DNA of 64,000 bases, taken from positions 64,743,249-64,807,248 of the forward strand of contig OZ038423.1 in assembly GCA_964036155.1 (NCBI GenBank), read 5' to 3'. The DNA is from Diploscapter coronatus. Taxonomy: Eukaryota > Nematoda > Chromadorea > Rhabditida > Rhabditidae. Numbering within the stretch: the stretch's first letter is position 1; the number at the start of each line of letters is the position of its first letter. The translations under genes and the position numbers were made by a program. The notes beneath the pieces are model-generated. The model was not told the DNA's origin, did no database searches, and saw nothing but the letters and a program-made list of their open reading frames with translations. Positions 12,818 through 25,760 of the stretch are shown one piece after another.

Positions 12818-12844
12818 TAAGACATTTTGGGAGCAGAATTGGAA

Positions 12845-15800
12845 ATGGTGAGTTGAATGTCTTTTCTTTGAAATGCTAATTATCATAATTGACAAATTTT
12901 TGAGTAAATGAAGTCGAATCTTCATAATTCTCAGATTTCAAAATGTTGCGATTCAAAAACACCAACTTCTTCATCACCCAAACGTATAAAATTCAGAAGT
13001 TCGTCCTGCTACTTTTCGTCGTTGCTGCTTCGGCCTTCGTCGCTCAAAAGAGTAAGTTAATTTAGTTTTCCCCATAAATCTAAAAATTCTTGGGACAAAG
13101 AAAAACGAAACGCAATTTTGATGCGCAGAAACGAGTGCGTTGTTTGAAGCAAACCTTACGACAACTCATCGATTCGTGAATGAATGTGACAACTATTTGT
13201 AAATACACAATGCATACTTTTCATATTCGAATTATTGCATTATTCACTTCGTCTCAAGTTATCGATCATCTACAATAAGAAGGCTTGGGAGTGGGTGAGA
13301 TCAGTGCTGATTATTTAGTTTGGGTGGATGGTTGATGTATTCAAATTTGGTTGTGAACCGATCGCAGGACTCATATTATGCACAATTGGATCATGGATTA
13401 CAAATTTAACAAAATCGCAAATTGAAATTCTAACTGATTATCGATATAAATTTAGAAGAAAAAAACATTATGTTGAAAATTGTGATAATTCAGGAGTAAT
13501 ATCGCCTGAACTGGAACAATTGACCGGGTCAGAATTGGTTGATTACGTCAATCAGCATCAGACTTCATGGAAGGTATGTGTGAAAATGAGGATTTATTCG
13601 AATTCCTCTAAATTTCAGGCGAAACTATCGAGTGCATTCAATACGTTGACAGTGGAAGAACGAAAGAGGAGAATGGGTGTGAAGAGCATCGAAGTACCTG
13701 CTGAATACAGGGTTTGTTCATCCAGAAAGATTGACAATGGAAGCCTGGAAAGAGTAGTTGCAATAGTTGCATCACTACAACTGAAATGATATGGAAAATA
13801 ATGTCTTCCCTAATAAATCTTATACTTTACTGCATGCAATGATGTTATGATGCAGCGACTTTTTTCAAATTTTCCAACCTATAAAAGACGGAATGAATGA
13901 AAATGACGAATGATGAAACGATTTTCTGTATTTGATGAAATGGCATAATGTCGTGTTAGATGACGAAAAGAAAGTATTTAGTATGGATTGTGAGCACTCC
14001 ATTATTTCGTCAAATACAAAAAGCGTAGCGTTATTTTGCTATTTTTGATTTTTGATATTATTATTATTATTCCGTCATTTACAAACACCCAGAAATGCAG
14101 ATTTGAATGAATTGCAGATGAAAGAAGTGACTCATCGCGAAATTCCCGATGACCAGATTCCCAGCACTTTCGATGCACAAACCCAATGGCCCAACTGCCA
14201 ATTAGTAGGAAATTGCAAATATAAATATCATGCACTTTTCGGTGCCATTTTCAGTACACTATTTTTCCTACTTCTTCATCCAGATTATTTGAAATTAGTT
14301 GTAAAAGATATAGGAAAGAGTACAAATTAACGAAGATCGGAATCTAAACTGAAATTACTTTTCGAACTAAAATAGCTGAATCGAAACCAATGCGAATATA
14401 TGTCACTGAAGCGAAAACTACGCTTATCCCAAATTTAAAACCTAGATCAGCCACATCCGCGATCAGTCAGCATGTGGTTCGTGCTGGGCAATAAGCAGCG
14501 CGGAAGCTATGTCTGACAGACTCTGCATATTTTCGAATGGACAAATCCAAGTAAGCTATAATAGCGAGCAAAGGGTTAAAATTCATTATGATTCTATGTC
14601 ATTTTTCTTAATATAATGATCATGTCTGAGCGAAGCTTCGATCTCGACTTGGAGGGAAAGAATTGAACATCGATTTCAATTTCGAATTCAAAGGAGAAAA
14701 CTTCTTCAACTTAACTTCGGAATTTTTTAAATTCAAACATCAGTTTTGATTTTTTTCAATTCTCAACTTCGCACACCCTTAGTAGTAATCTATCCAGCTG
14801 ACTTTTAGCTGGATTGCAGTTTGATTCACTGACTATGCATGATAAATTCCATTTTAAAAAATCGACGCTAATAAGGGTACAGACTTGCTAGGTATTCAAA
14901 ATTCGGTGCTTCTAAGCTTGTGCTTTGCCGCTGTATTCTAGACATTTTTAATTAGATGATCTTCAGATTGAAGAATAAAGTTTAAAATCTTTTGAGAATG
15001 ACTTTATTCATAAAATATGCTGTTGAAATTTAAATTCAGGTCTCAATTTCTGCCGTTGACATTCTAAGCTGTTGCGGATTAATTTGCAATGAAAATTGTA
15101 TCGGTGGTTATCCAATCGAAGCGTTCAAAAATTGGGTTTCCAAGGGATATGTGACTGGTAAATTCTTATTCTCGTTTGCAAAATATAAGAAATCAGCTTA
15201 TACATATGAAATGGTTTATACTAATTTGAAAATTTGTTCATGGTGAATATGCTTCTTCGAAAGATATTTTTATTTAGATGGGAATCAGGGGTGTACAAAA
15301 TTGAATTTTGAAATTTCGAAAAAAAAAACTAAACGATAATAGTTCCTCAGATATGGCGAAATGAAAAACGAAAATGCGGATTTTCATAGACCCCTGGTGA
15401 GATGAATTGTAACCTATTCTATTCAGGAGGTGACTACAATAGTGGCGAAGGATGCAAGCCGTACCCATGGGCTGAAGTATCAAATTAATAGTTTCTTATG
15501 AGTCATTATTTTGGATTTAAACCTCTAAATTTACATATCTTACTTTCAGTGCGAGCACCATTATCACAATGAAACCCACTACAAGGTATTATCTGCATTA
15601 ACCTCAAAGTCTATTCGACATTGTTTCAGAATTGCCCTCTAATTCCAACCCATCTCGAGCCAAAATGTGTCCATGAATGTGAAGCGGGTAAAGAGTTGAA
15701 ATTTTGCTTCCGGGCTGAATAATTTAGCATTTCTCTACTTGTAGATTTATGAACATCATATTTTAGGATATTCGAAGTCGTACAACGACGATTTATATTT

Positions 15801-16834
15801 TGGTTCGTGAAAATTACGCTTCCTAATCACAACGAATGAATATTATTTCAAGGCCAGTCAGCCTATGCTGTCAGCAAACAGGTGGCAGACATTCAGAAGG
15901 AACTTATGACTAATGGGCCTATCGTTCTGGCTTATAAGTAGGTTTATTTTATTCTATAAAATCGAACCTAAGCACAATTAAAATTTAAGCAATTATGAAA
16001 TCGAAATTCCTATTAGTCAAGTGTGTTAAAAATTCAAACGAGAAATCTCTTGAAGTTAAAAGATCTTAGAAAGTATGAATGGAATCTAGAAGCCTGAAGA
16101 TTTATAAAAGCAGTTCATTATCATAGAAATCTGATTTCGAAGAATTCCCAATCGTTTTGAAGACTTAAACAGGAAAATCACATCATTTTCATTTTTATGC
16201 AAATGATTGAAAAAGATAGAGATAATACAAACATTTAGTTGCATTTTGAAATAGAAATCGAACCTAAAATAATAAAAAATAAAAATGTGTTGTTTCGGGC
16301 TTTAATATAAATCTCATTAATGAAGTGAATTTTAGCATTTACGAGGACTTTGAGCATTATGCTGGAGGAATATACGTACACCAGGGAGGCAGACTGATGG
16401 GCGGGTTGGTTGATTTTCATGTAATGACCTATGAATTGTGCATTTCTTTCCAGTCATGCTGTGAAGCTGGTCGGGTGGGGAACTGAGAACGGAACTCCAT
16501 TCTGGCGCATCGCTAATTCGTGGAACACTGACTGGGTATCAGAAACATTCTATCGACTTGCATGAAATATTAAAAAAATAATAATTTCCGAACAATCTTT
16601 TCGCAGGAAATTATAAGAAATTTGAAAAATAGCCTAAAATTCAGGGCGAGAACGGTTACTTCAGAATCCTGAGAGGAGTGGATGAATGCGGAATCGAGGT
16701 GAATTATTTTTTCTTGAAAAAAAAAGCTGATCAAATGAATAATATTGGCGAAATGTTTCCATAATGACTAAATTTCCTCTTTAAAATATAACGAATTTTA
16801 GAGCGGAGCTGTAGCAGGACTTCCAAAAATTTAA
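12845..16834 (+). CDS. Cathepsin B-like cysteine protease A, 347 aa
   Basis: A secreted or lysosomal C1A peptidase. Sixteen exons join in phase (1044 nt): 12845-12847 (ATG alone, donor GTGAGT), 12997-13051, 13494-13573, 13619-13711, 14118-14204, 14446-14550, 15040-15157, 15427-15476, 15550-15585, 15630-15687, 15767-15802, 15853-15937, 16336-16404, 16454-16535, 16645-16698, 16802-16834. A signal peptide (KFVLLLFVVAASAFVAQ) is followed by a propeptide, then the active site QSACGSCW with the nucleophile near residue 119, and the occluding-loop CEHH typical of cathepsin B carboxydipeptidases. The catalytic His is in [11 protein letters not shown] (about 293) and the Asn in [10 protein letters not shown] (about 313). 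All catalytic residues are present, so it is probably functional. The start is set by the ATG-only exon, which has an exact counterpart in the downstream paralogue. Several introns are unique to this copy. An AATAAA at 16884-16889 could serve polyadenylation. Confidence 0.88.
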
Positions 16835-17327
16835 TATGACATCAAAAATGAATCCTAATGAATCCTAATGAGATGGCGTTGAAAATAAATATGTGAAAAT
16901 ATTCTGTTTGACATCAGACAAATGTTCTAATTACATTCAAGGTTCCAAAGGTCCGGTCCTGATCGGGAAATTCTAAAATGGTTCGAACCGGGTCTGGGTT
17001 GGGCTGGAAATTTTCGACCTGATTTGCAACCCTAGTTGAATTTGAATAAAATCAGAGAGTTCCTAATTGAATAGTGGGCTATTCAATTCTAACTCATGAA
17101 GAACTGACTTTGCCAACCGATGGAAAGTGAGACAATGATCATTGTGGATTAGAGATATTATCAACCCATTTAAATAATGGCATTCCATTTTAGAGCTTTT
17201 CTTTCTTAATTTCTATTGTCCATTTGATTGCTTTCTTCCATTTTCATGTGCAATTCCCCTTGTGAGCTTATCGTTTTCGACTGCTACTCGGTCTGCATTT
17301 CTTTGTGATTCTTACGTAAGTCTCTGT

Positions 17328-17335
17328 TATAAAAG
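17328..17335 (+). promoter_or_regulatory. TATA box of cathepsin B-B
   Basis: TATAAAAG stands 52 bases before the first ATG, just ahead of the CTGATAAGG site at 17348-17356. Spacing suits a short 5' leader. No equally clear TATA box was seen before cathepsin B-A. Confidence 0.5.
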
Positions 17336-17347
17336 TGATGAATCTGA

Positions 17348-17356
17348 CTGATAAGG
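17348..17356 (+). promoter_or_regulatory. GATA-type site upstream of cathepsin B-B
   Basis: CTGATAAGG, identical to the nonamer upstream of cathepsin B-A and at nearly the same distance from the start codon. Its retention in otherwise diverged upstream sequence suggests shared intestinal control. Confidence 0.55.
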
Positions 17357-17386
17357 CACTTCGGAGGCAGCAGCAGAAAGGGAGCT

Positions 17387-20300
17387 ATGATGGTGAGTTG
17401 ATGGGTTTGAGGCTGGTCTTCATGATCTGATGTCTTTCAGAAAGTAGTCCTTCTGTGTCTGGTCGCGGCCTGCTCGGCATTGGTCCTTCCTCAGAGTAGT
17501 ATGTTTATGTCGAATGATCTCAGTCATAGTTTATTCTTTCAGGGAAAATTTCCCCAGAATTACAGAAATTGACCGGTCTCGACCTTGTCAACTACATCAA
17601 CAACAACCAAAAACTATGGACGGTGAGTATATTGAATTGATGAAACCATATTATCCTTGCATTAAGTATCATGATATCATGATTTCTGAAGCTAGAAATT
17701 TTTCTCGCTTGTTATGAAGATTTTCCATAGACCATTTAGGCCAAACTTAGTGCCAAATTCGCTCATATGACCGAGGCCGGCAAGAAGAGACTGATCAATG
17801 GAGTGAAGATGATCGAAGTGCCTCCTACGGACAGAGTATGTGCATTCTGAAGGCAAAGATATGGTGATTCTGCAATTGCAGGAGATCAACGAGATGACTC
17901 ACCCCGAAATCCCCGACGATACGATTCCCGACACCTTCGACGCCACTCAGCAGTGGGCCAATTGCCCTAACATCGCACACATCAGAGACCAGTCCGCCTG
18001 TGGTTAGTCAGAAAAATAATGTTCATCTTAAAAAAAACTAATCATCTAGGATCCTGCTGGGCCATTTCTGGAGCTGAGGCGATGTCCGACAGAATCTGTA
18101 TTGCCACGAACGGAGCCACCCAGGTTTCTATCAGTGCGGACGACATCATGGCCTGCTGCGGATTTGTGTGCGGCGATGGCTGCAACGGTATCAATGACCT
18201 TAAAAATCCAAAATAGAGGTCCATGGACTTCGATTTTTGATCGCGTACTCCTCCAAAAATTCGAATTTTTCAAACTTCTATAACTCTTCATCTAATGATC
18301 ATAATCACTCCAATCGAGACTAGATCCATTCTACACACTCTAAAGAACATTATAAAACACTCTTTGAGGTGATCGGGGAGTTGGGTAATGAGTAACTCTG
18401 ACATTTTGGAGAGTGGACTTCTAATTTAGATTTTATGATAATTCTATCATTAAATCACTAACTCACTTTCAAACAATTGCATCTCCGACCCTCCCTATTC
18501 TTAACACCTCATATAACTTAACAACCAGTATTATCTTCTATCCATACCGAATATACCTTGCAGTATACTCCATATTATCTGACAAAATTCTCTATATCTA
18601 TGTTAGCGATTAAAATGGGATTGACAAAGCAGTAACCAAATAAATATTATTACAGGTGGATACCCGATCGAGGCCTGGAGAACTTGGGTCAGCAGAGGAT
18701 ACGTTACTGGTCTGTTTTAATTCTTCTCTCTTGATTCACTTTTCAAGTAACAGCTATAACTTAATGAGATTATTCTCTTCAGGTGGTGATTACGGATCGA
18801 ATCAAGGCTGCAAGCCGTATCCATTTGCCCAGTGCGAGCACCACACTAATGGATCCCACTACAAGCCTTGCCCGGCTGATATCTACCCAACCGATAAGTG
18901 CTCGACCCAGTGCGAAGACGGTAAGAAACTTCTGAATACTTTGCAAACTAATAAAATGTTCGTTATTATTCTTTATTTTTCACGAGGAAAAATCGAAAGT
19001 GAAATATAAGGCTTGTAAGAAAGTTCTGCCATATGAAATTATCCTTTTCAAACCTACTTCGGCAACTATTCAATTCGTATATCCGGGGGTTAAGTTTCAC
19101 TTCATTTTCTCATTTATTAAGATAGACTTTTCGTCGTTCATCAGTGAAAAATAGGAAAAAATTAGAAAATAAACGTGGCTGAACTTCTTTACTGACCTAT
19201 TATTATTAGCGGATTAAGAAATTTTAAAAATTTCATAAAAATGGGAGAAGAAAATATCTATAATCTTTAGTGCTGAAATTTTCTAAATCATAATTCCGCC
19301 AAAGTAAAATACGATGATCAAATCCTTGAAATTTTAGGATACCCCAAGTCTTACAACGATGATAAATGGTTCGGTAAGTGAATTTTGTTTTGTGAAAAAA
19401 ATTTAACATCACACTTCACTAAATATAGGATGAGTAAAACTGATACGTTTTGCTAAAGCCATCAATAACTCATAAATGAGTTTTCTATTCAATAACTTTA
19501 TATTTCTGATATCTTTAATTAATAAGGAGAATTTTATGTATGATATGCTATTTACAACTGACAATTGCAAGCGATAACAAAATATCAACTATTGGTAGTC
19601 GGATCACTATTATTGAAAGCGCATTTTTATATTTATAACTCTGCAGATGAAATGCTTCCGAGTAAGCCCGGGCTTAGGACTTTAGTGCTGAATTTGGTCT
19701 TATTTTTCCAGGCTAAGAGCCAGATTTATTAAATATTACGGTTGAAACATTTTAGCTAAGGAATTTATTGGAAATTCTGGAGAAAATATTCTTGATATCT
19801 AAATTATTTGACAAACATTTTCGATGACTCAGAAACTGCATAAATTTTCTAGGGATAAAATTTCTAGTTTCTAGTAGAGTAAATTTAATAAGGTGCAAAT
19901 TTTAAGTGAACTGCACAAGTAGTTAGATTTCTATGGTTGCTTGAGTTGAAAGATACCAGTACTTTTACGAACCCTGTACAGTAATTCATTTAATCAGAAG
20001 CAGCTTATTCTTGTTTGATAGAAATATTTCATGATTCAATGTTCATGCGGATGTTTGTGCAGAAAGGGAGAAGAAGGGAAGAGATATTTCATTTCTTATC
20101 TCTTTTCAATGAAAAAAATTTGATTTTTGGCTATTGTCCCTTCATACTTTATTAGGGACGATTTAACTGCATCCCGCGAAAATTGATAAGCAAAAATGAC
20201 AGCGAGCAATTTGGTGATATGTCTCTATAAAATACAATAGAGAACAGGAAATAAATGACCAACAGCAAGAAATGTATTTTGTAAGGGAGAAGTCATGTGG

Positions 20301-20938
20301 CACTAAAAATTGAAGGGAAAAATCACACAAAAATGCGCAACTGCAGTTCATTATAAAATAAAATAAAAAAGTTATTTGAAGATTAAGAATTGAATGTTTA
20401 GGCAAATCCGCCTACGCTGTCTCAAAGAAGGTGACTGAGATCCAGAAGGAGCTGATGACCAACGGACCTATCGAATTGGCCTACTCTGTCTATGAAGGTA
20501 AGCTGAAAATAACGAGATATGATAGAAATTTATTTTTAATCATATTTTTCGCATTTAGACTTCGAACATTACACTGGAGGCATTTACACCCATACGGCTG
20601 GCAACTATCTGGGAGGACACGCTGTGAAGCTGGTCGGGTGGGGAACTGAGAACGGAACTCCATTCTGGCGCATCGCTAATTCGTGGAACACTGACTGGGT
20701 ATCAGAAACATTCTATCGACTTGCATGAAATATTAAAAAAATAATAACTTTCGAACAATCTTTTTCGCAGAAAATAAGAAATTTGAAAAATAATCAAAAA
20801 ATTCAGGGTGAGAACGGCTTCTTCAGAATCATCCGTGGTGTCAACGAGTAAGAGTGTTTTCCTAGATTAATTTGGATGAATCTAATATTCAGATGCGGTA
20901 TTGAGTCCGGAGCAGTCGCCGGTCTTCCCAAGGTCTAA
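17387..20938 (+). CDS. Cathepsin B-like cysteine protease B, 348 aa
   Basis: C1A peptidase, paralogue of the preceding gene. Thirteen exons join in phase (1047 nt): 17387-17392, 17441-17495, 17543-17622, 17740-17835, 17882-18002, 18050-18187, 18656-18709, 18783-18920, 19338-19373, 20402-20497, 20559-20698, 20807-20847, 20893-20938. It starts [17 protein letters not shown] (signal peptide); translation could begin at either Met. The propeptide runs to about residue 95. QSACGSCW gives the nucleophile Cys122, the occluding loop has CEHH, and His294 and Asn314 complete the triad. The protein ends AVAGLPKV. Eight intron positions are shared with copy A and the others differ, so the duplication is old, yet a 127-bp tract is identical between the two. 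AATAAA at 21008-21013. The role is inferred to be digestive or lysosomal proteolysis. Confidence 0.92.
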
Positions 20939-21529
20939 ACGATTTAGACATACGTTGACAAACCTTGTCAAATAATACTTGTACATGCATTTTAATATTT
21001 AAATTAATAATAAATTTTTTTCAATGATACTTTATGATTTTCATTCAATTCTAGCACCTCAATCACTCTAGATCAATCGATAATCACCAATAATCTCACT
21101 ATGTAATACAGTGCAAAAATATGTATGAAGAGTTGAATGAAGGAGAAAATGGCGTAAGTGATGAGTAGGTATTGGAGAATTAGGAGCAAATCCGGCGGCA
21201 GGGAATACAAGTCCTAAAATATTTTCGTTTTTCATTAACGAGTCAACATTTTACATTAAATAAGTGAAATGGTGAAAATTATATCCTTATTAATTTTCCC
21301 TTATGCCTTCTCTTCTTTGTCTGTCAGCTTGTGGCTATTTCTATTATTTTCCAAAATTTTAGATTTCTATCTCCGCACAGCCTGGTGATGAAATTGATAT
21401 TTTTGAGCAGTCTATTGCTTAATGTTAGACAATCTTCAAGAATTTCGTTTGAAATTTTAAAACGACATGAGAGCTTTCATCGCCTCGAAGGAAATATACG
21501 TTTATCTTAGTCGTGATTAAAGCGTTCCT
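20939..21529. other. Convergent 3' spacer
   Basis: Lies between the cathepsin B-B stop and the stop of the minus-strand membrane protein. Apart from the AATAAA signal at 21008-21013 nothing is recognised. Confidence 0.5.
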
Positions 21530-24500
21530 TCAAATGATAATTCCTACCCCAAAAGAGGATCGACTAGGGACGAGTCCGAGAGAGATGAGTCTGAGCATTT
21601 TGTTGTGAGTCTCGGACCGAATCATGGAGGTCTGTAGTGCGGCTGTGTTCCTCCAGGAAGTGTCTGAGGCTCGCGATACTTCTATCGCCTCTGCTGCAGC
21701 TGCAAATATTATCCTTTATAAGCGGTGTTTGTATTTTGTATGATTCATAAATAGTAATATGAAGTGGCCTCTAAATTTATCTAGCCAAGCTATTTTTAGC
21801 CTTGGCAAATAAGTCATGCAAATCATCAGTAGAATTTGAAAATTCTGCTCAATGTTTTATATAATGTATTTGACGCATGGTATGCATTTATTAACATTTT
21901 AGGGTGCAATGCTTTTATACAATTATCTATCAAACATTGCGAATCAATTTTTAGATCGCGAAATTTGTTTTTGTTGATAATGCCCATAAATAAAGTGTGG
22001 CGATTTTAGGAGTCCGAAGTAATAGTAGATTAAAACAAGAGCTAGCTTTAAGACAATGATATGTATTGATAGTAAATTTATCACAATTAAAAATGAATTC
22101 AACCAATACAGAAGAATATTTTTAACTAACCTGTAACGAATGAGGTATTTTTGGGGAAGATGAGGGTAGGAATGATGGCAGCAATGAGAACTGCAGAGAG
22201 GATCCTCGCGAGTGTGTGAGTCGGGTTGAGGGAAACTGCTAGGGATAGCAGGGCGATGCATAGACTCACAATTGGGAATAGCAATTGAGATATCTGAAAA
22301 TCATTGATTATCAAGGCTTACTCTTATATTTCTGCTGCATGAGTAGTATGTTTTATATTCGATAGTTTTATATGACACGTAAAAAGTAAGGACCGCATTG
22401 AACTATGCTCTAAGCTTCAATACCAGAGTGAAAAAGACATTATTTCTAAAGTTTCATTTTATCACTGCCCTAATAATTACTTTTTAACGCATAATATCAT
22501 TTAGCTCTACCAACAAATATGATTTTCACTGGCTAAATGCTGAATGTTAATCGGGTAACCAATTTTGCTTACTCTGTAGCAGAGACACGAAATTTTTATT
22601 TTAACATTTTCGATGTTGAAGTCGCGAGTTCTAAAAAGACTCATCGAAGTCGAAGATTTTCTAAATCAAAATCGAATTTCGTGCAACCCTGCTTTATAAT
22701 AGCAAATCAATGTTTTCCTTCAAAATTCAAGCAATTGTATTAGCATATGCAAAAAAAACTAGAGTCTGAATCAACAAAGGTTTTCTTCAAACCTCTGGAC
22801 GAGAGGGAAATAGTCTAATTTTTCAGAAAAAAAAATCCTTGATTTTTATCATTTCCGTCACTAAAACTCTTCAGTTACTTATTCCATTGCAGATAATAAC
22901 GAATTTGCCATCTTACACAGCATCGAATGTACATATACAAGTGACAGAATTTTTGCGCACTCAGTATTTGTTTGAAAATTCCGGCATTTTCTGTAGCTTG
23001 TCACAAATTATACATCATATACGATTTCTACTATTCTCCACCAAAAATATTCTTTAGATCTTTAGCGTTTACAAACTAACACTTGATTCCCAGACCGTTT
23101 CCACAAGTGCCTTGCTTTGCAAAGCTTATTCTTCTCATTTCACACATTTCAATGGATCTCATTCGAAACGTCGTTCACTTTCCTTCCAACACAAACAAAT
23201 TGTGTGATTAATTAGAGAGTTGAAATAGAATTCAGAGAGAATGGAATGGATACGCGTGTCCGTTCGTTCGATTCATTCTGCATGCTCTATTTCATCCCTG
23301 AGAAACAAAAGACAACACAAAAAGAAGCTGTGACTTTTTGCGCGTAGCAATGAGAAACGAACATTGGAAACTAGAGCCGAGCGAGTCGAAGTGGGATTGG
23401 TTTGGTTTCTTGTGAATGTAGGAATGCAAACGAATGTGGGTCGGGGACTATTGCAGGCAGGTCTCATTTCAGTCATTGCAGAGATTGAACTACTGCAGGT
23501 ACAGAATAGGTTTCGCAGGTTTGTTGGGTTTGAAAGGGTCAGCCAGAGGAGTGGATAATTGTAAGTAGAACTGAGAACTAAGGAGGAATCGAAAAGTGAA
23601 AGATGGAGGTTTCAAGGTGAATTCCGAGGAGTAGAGATGCAGAACGCGCGGTCGTTGTAGTTATAAAATACATTGGAATTGTGTTATGAAAATACTTGAT
23701 GTATGATCAGCATGAACATTGAGTACGACTTACCATTTCGAGCTTGAGCTCAGAATTGGCTGAGAAATTCCATAATAGAACCACATAACTGATGTCTGTC
23801 ACTAGCAGAACGCCGCCTATGAATATCTGGGAAAAAAATGAATGTCGATGACTTTTAAAATTTTAATACATGAGCATTTTTCATTTTATAAAATGTTTTC
23901 GTTTAAAAACTTTTCGGAACCATTTATAAGTTGATCTTCGTCGAAAAGTGAATACGCTTGAACTTCATTTGGTAAAATTGGCACAAAACTTTTGCGTAAA
24001 TCATTCATTTAAATCTGCTAAAATAATTTGAATGAAATTTGGAGAATGAAACTCTTCATGAAGATAGTATCAAATTAGTTTTCATTTTGAAGATATATAC
24101 ATTCTCCTATTAAAGAGATTCTAACCTGAATATAAGCTAGAATCCTCAAAGCAAATAAGTAATGCTCGTGTCTGCCAATGTACTTGGCAGATTCAGCAGC
24201 AGCTTGTTGGTGATAGCCTGCAGCAGCCAGTCTGTCCATGTTACGGTAATAGTTGAAATAATCATCCACTAGATACGGACGACCCACGACATAAGGAGGA
24301 CTAAATGTATATTTTTAAAATAAATTTCTCTAAGTAGTTTTGATTCGATTTTTCAATTCTGCAAAAACATGAGCTTTGATGATTTTCAAGCATAGACGAG
24401 AATGTTGAATCAGTCTAGTCTTAAGAAAGCATTCGCGATGTTCCAGAAAGGGAAGCATTGTCGTGATTCCCAGGAAATTGTTTTAGAAAGTTTAAGGAGT

Positions 24501-25120
24501 CATATTTCAGGTGCAAACATTTTTATCACCAAAATCCTAGATTTTCATTAGCAACTTATAAAAGCATTACACAAAATGATGAAATGCTTTTTATTACTCG
24601 ATACAGTGTCAATGCAAAAATGAAGAAACGCAATAGAAATTGGTAGAAATTACATATGTAGGGAAAATTATGCATTAGTTCATTTTGCGTTGTAGGTCCC
24701 TTGCACTAGTTGCCCTCAGGTTACTTTTTTACCCTTTTGTAAAAGTTACCCCCTTTCTGGAAAATATAGTGAGGAAGAGGAAAAAGAGGGTAACTTCTAC
24801 AAAAAGGTAAGAGTAACTTGAGGATAACTAGTGCTGAAGGTCCGTTTGTGTACCATTCCGTCATTACGTTATTTATAAATAGCAATTTTATCCATTAAAG
24901 CAAGGACCTCAAATATTTCGTGAACCCCGTCTCCCCAGGAAAACTTCTACTATCACAATTATACAAGTTTTTTCTCCTTCCAAAATATTCTTCCTGATCT
25001 TATGATTTTACGATACAACAATTTACTGTTATATAATTTTTCAGACCTGTGAGTTGCATAAGAATAGGGTGGATAATAGGAATAAGTCGGAGTTGAATGT
25101 TGCTGCGGGTAGTTGCTCAT
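21530..25120 (-). CDS. Multi-span membrane protein of unknown family, 224 aa
   Basis: Five exons on the minus strand join in phase (675 nt): 25120-25047, 24300-24126, 23826-23734, 22293-22131, 21699-21530. The start MSNYPQQHSTPTYSYYPP directly follows AACAAG, a possible trans-splice or cis-splice acceptor. The N-terminal about 45 residues are Tyr/Pro-rich. A charged, Ala-rich segment follows. Hydrophobic stretches are IFIGGVLLVTDISYVVLLW, LLFPIVSLCIALLSLAV and LARILSAVLIAAIIPTLIF, with a weaker one before the first (YLFALRILAYIQ). This gives three or four membrane helices. One N-glycosylation sequon (NTS) sits after the last helix. The C-terminus ends VPSRSSFGVGIII. The family was not recognised; a small tetraspan protein is the closest description. 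Exon-like segments upstream (26137-26710) end in a phase that could join its first exon, so the gene might be longer. Confidence 0.72.
24695..24843. repeat. Inverted-repeat (MITE-like) element in intron 1
   Basis: The left arm (about 24695-24752, GGTCCCTTGCACTAGTTGCC...) pairs imperfectly with the right arm (about 24787-24843, ...GGATAACTAGTGCTGAAGG). Shared blocks are GCACTAGTT and TTTTTGTA. The loop is about 35 bp and purine-rich. It sits within the first intron of the membrane-protein gene. Confidence 0.6.
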
Positions 25121-25199
25121 CTTGTTAAAGAAATCATCGAATCGAATATGGAAATCTGAAGGAACCGAAGGGTGAGATGCAGTTGTTGCTGAGTTTGAA

Positions 25200-25760
25200 A
25201 GCAAAAGAGGATGCAGATAAAGCGATCAAATAAGTTAAACGGTATCGTAAACAGATGAAATTGAATATGAAATGAGGGAAGATAAAAGGGGGATGAATAG
25301 AGGATAGGAACTTTTGGAAGGGAAAGTATAAGAGACAGATGGATGCCGACAGAGTAGAAGAGCAGAGACAGGAAAGGGCAATTTCTGACTCCTTGGAGGA
25401 GGGAGGACAATTGGAAGAATGGGAATGAAATGGATAGAGGAAAGGGAGGGGAAGGAGAAGAGTAAATGAGGGTCAGCACAGGTACAGAGCGGGGAGAGGA
25501 TGACAGGCAGGCATGAGACAGGGATGCCGCTACAACACATTGTCAAGAAGGCAACCAGGCAAAGAAGGCATTAGCCTGCTTCTTTGAGGGAATGAATGAA
25601 CACTTGAAATGATGCATTCAGAAAATGAGAATGGGGATGAATATGGAAATGAGAATGCAGCAAACGACCTGACTGACTGGCCTGACTGTTGACAGACAAA
25701 AATGACGACATTCGCAAAACACGCAGCGGATTGTGTTTATGAAAGGATAGATAACAATCG
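25200..25760 (-). other. Purine-rich tract (sense-strand pyrimidine-rich)
   Basis: The plus strand is a long GA-rich stretch with few pyrimidine runs, so the minus strand is CT-rich. It lies just 5' of the first coding exon of the minus-strand membrane-protein gene and resembles the long introns of the MARCH and SAEG-1-like genes. It is probably a 5' intron. The 100-120 aa open frames inside it are compositional artefacts. Confidence 0.45.

Larger units (their letters stand above)
10847..12844. other. Intergenic spacer between propeller gene and cathepsin B-A
   Basis: Nearly 2 kb without a supported gene. It contains a large imperfect palindrome (11001-11538) and otherwise T-rich sequence. 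Open frames at 11208-11521 overlap the palindrome, and those at 12090-12411 have no splice or protein support. Confidence 0.5.
16835..17386. other. Spacer and promoter between the cathepsin B genes
   Basis: Short intergenic region. It holds a small direct repeat AATCCTAATG (about 16850-16870), a dispersed repeat piece at about 16925-17045 ending GCAACCCTAG, and the core promoter elements of cathepsin B-B. Confidence 0.6.

Noticed and set aside
13328..13789. 153-aa single-exon gene
   Set aside because: It is two cathepsin B-A exons read through an intron; the propeptide joins correctly only with the GTATGT donor at 13574.
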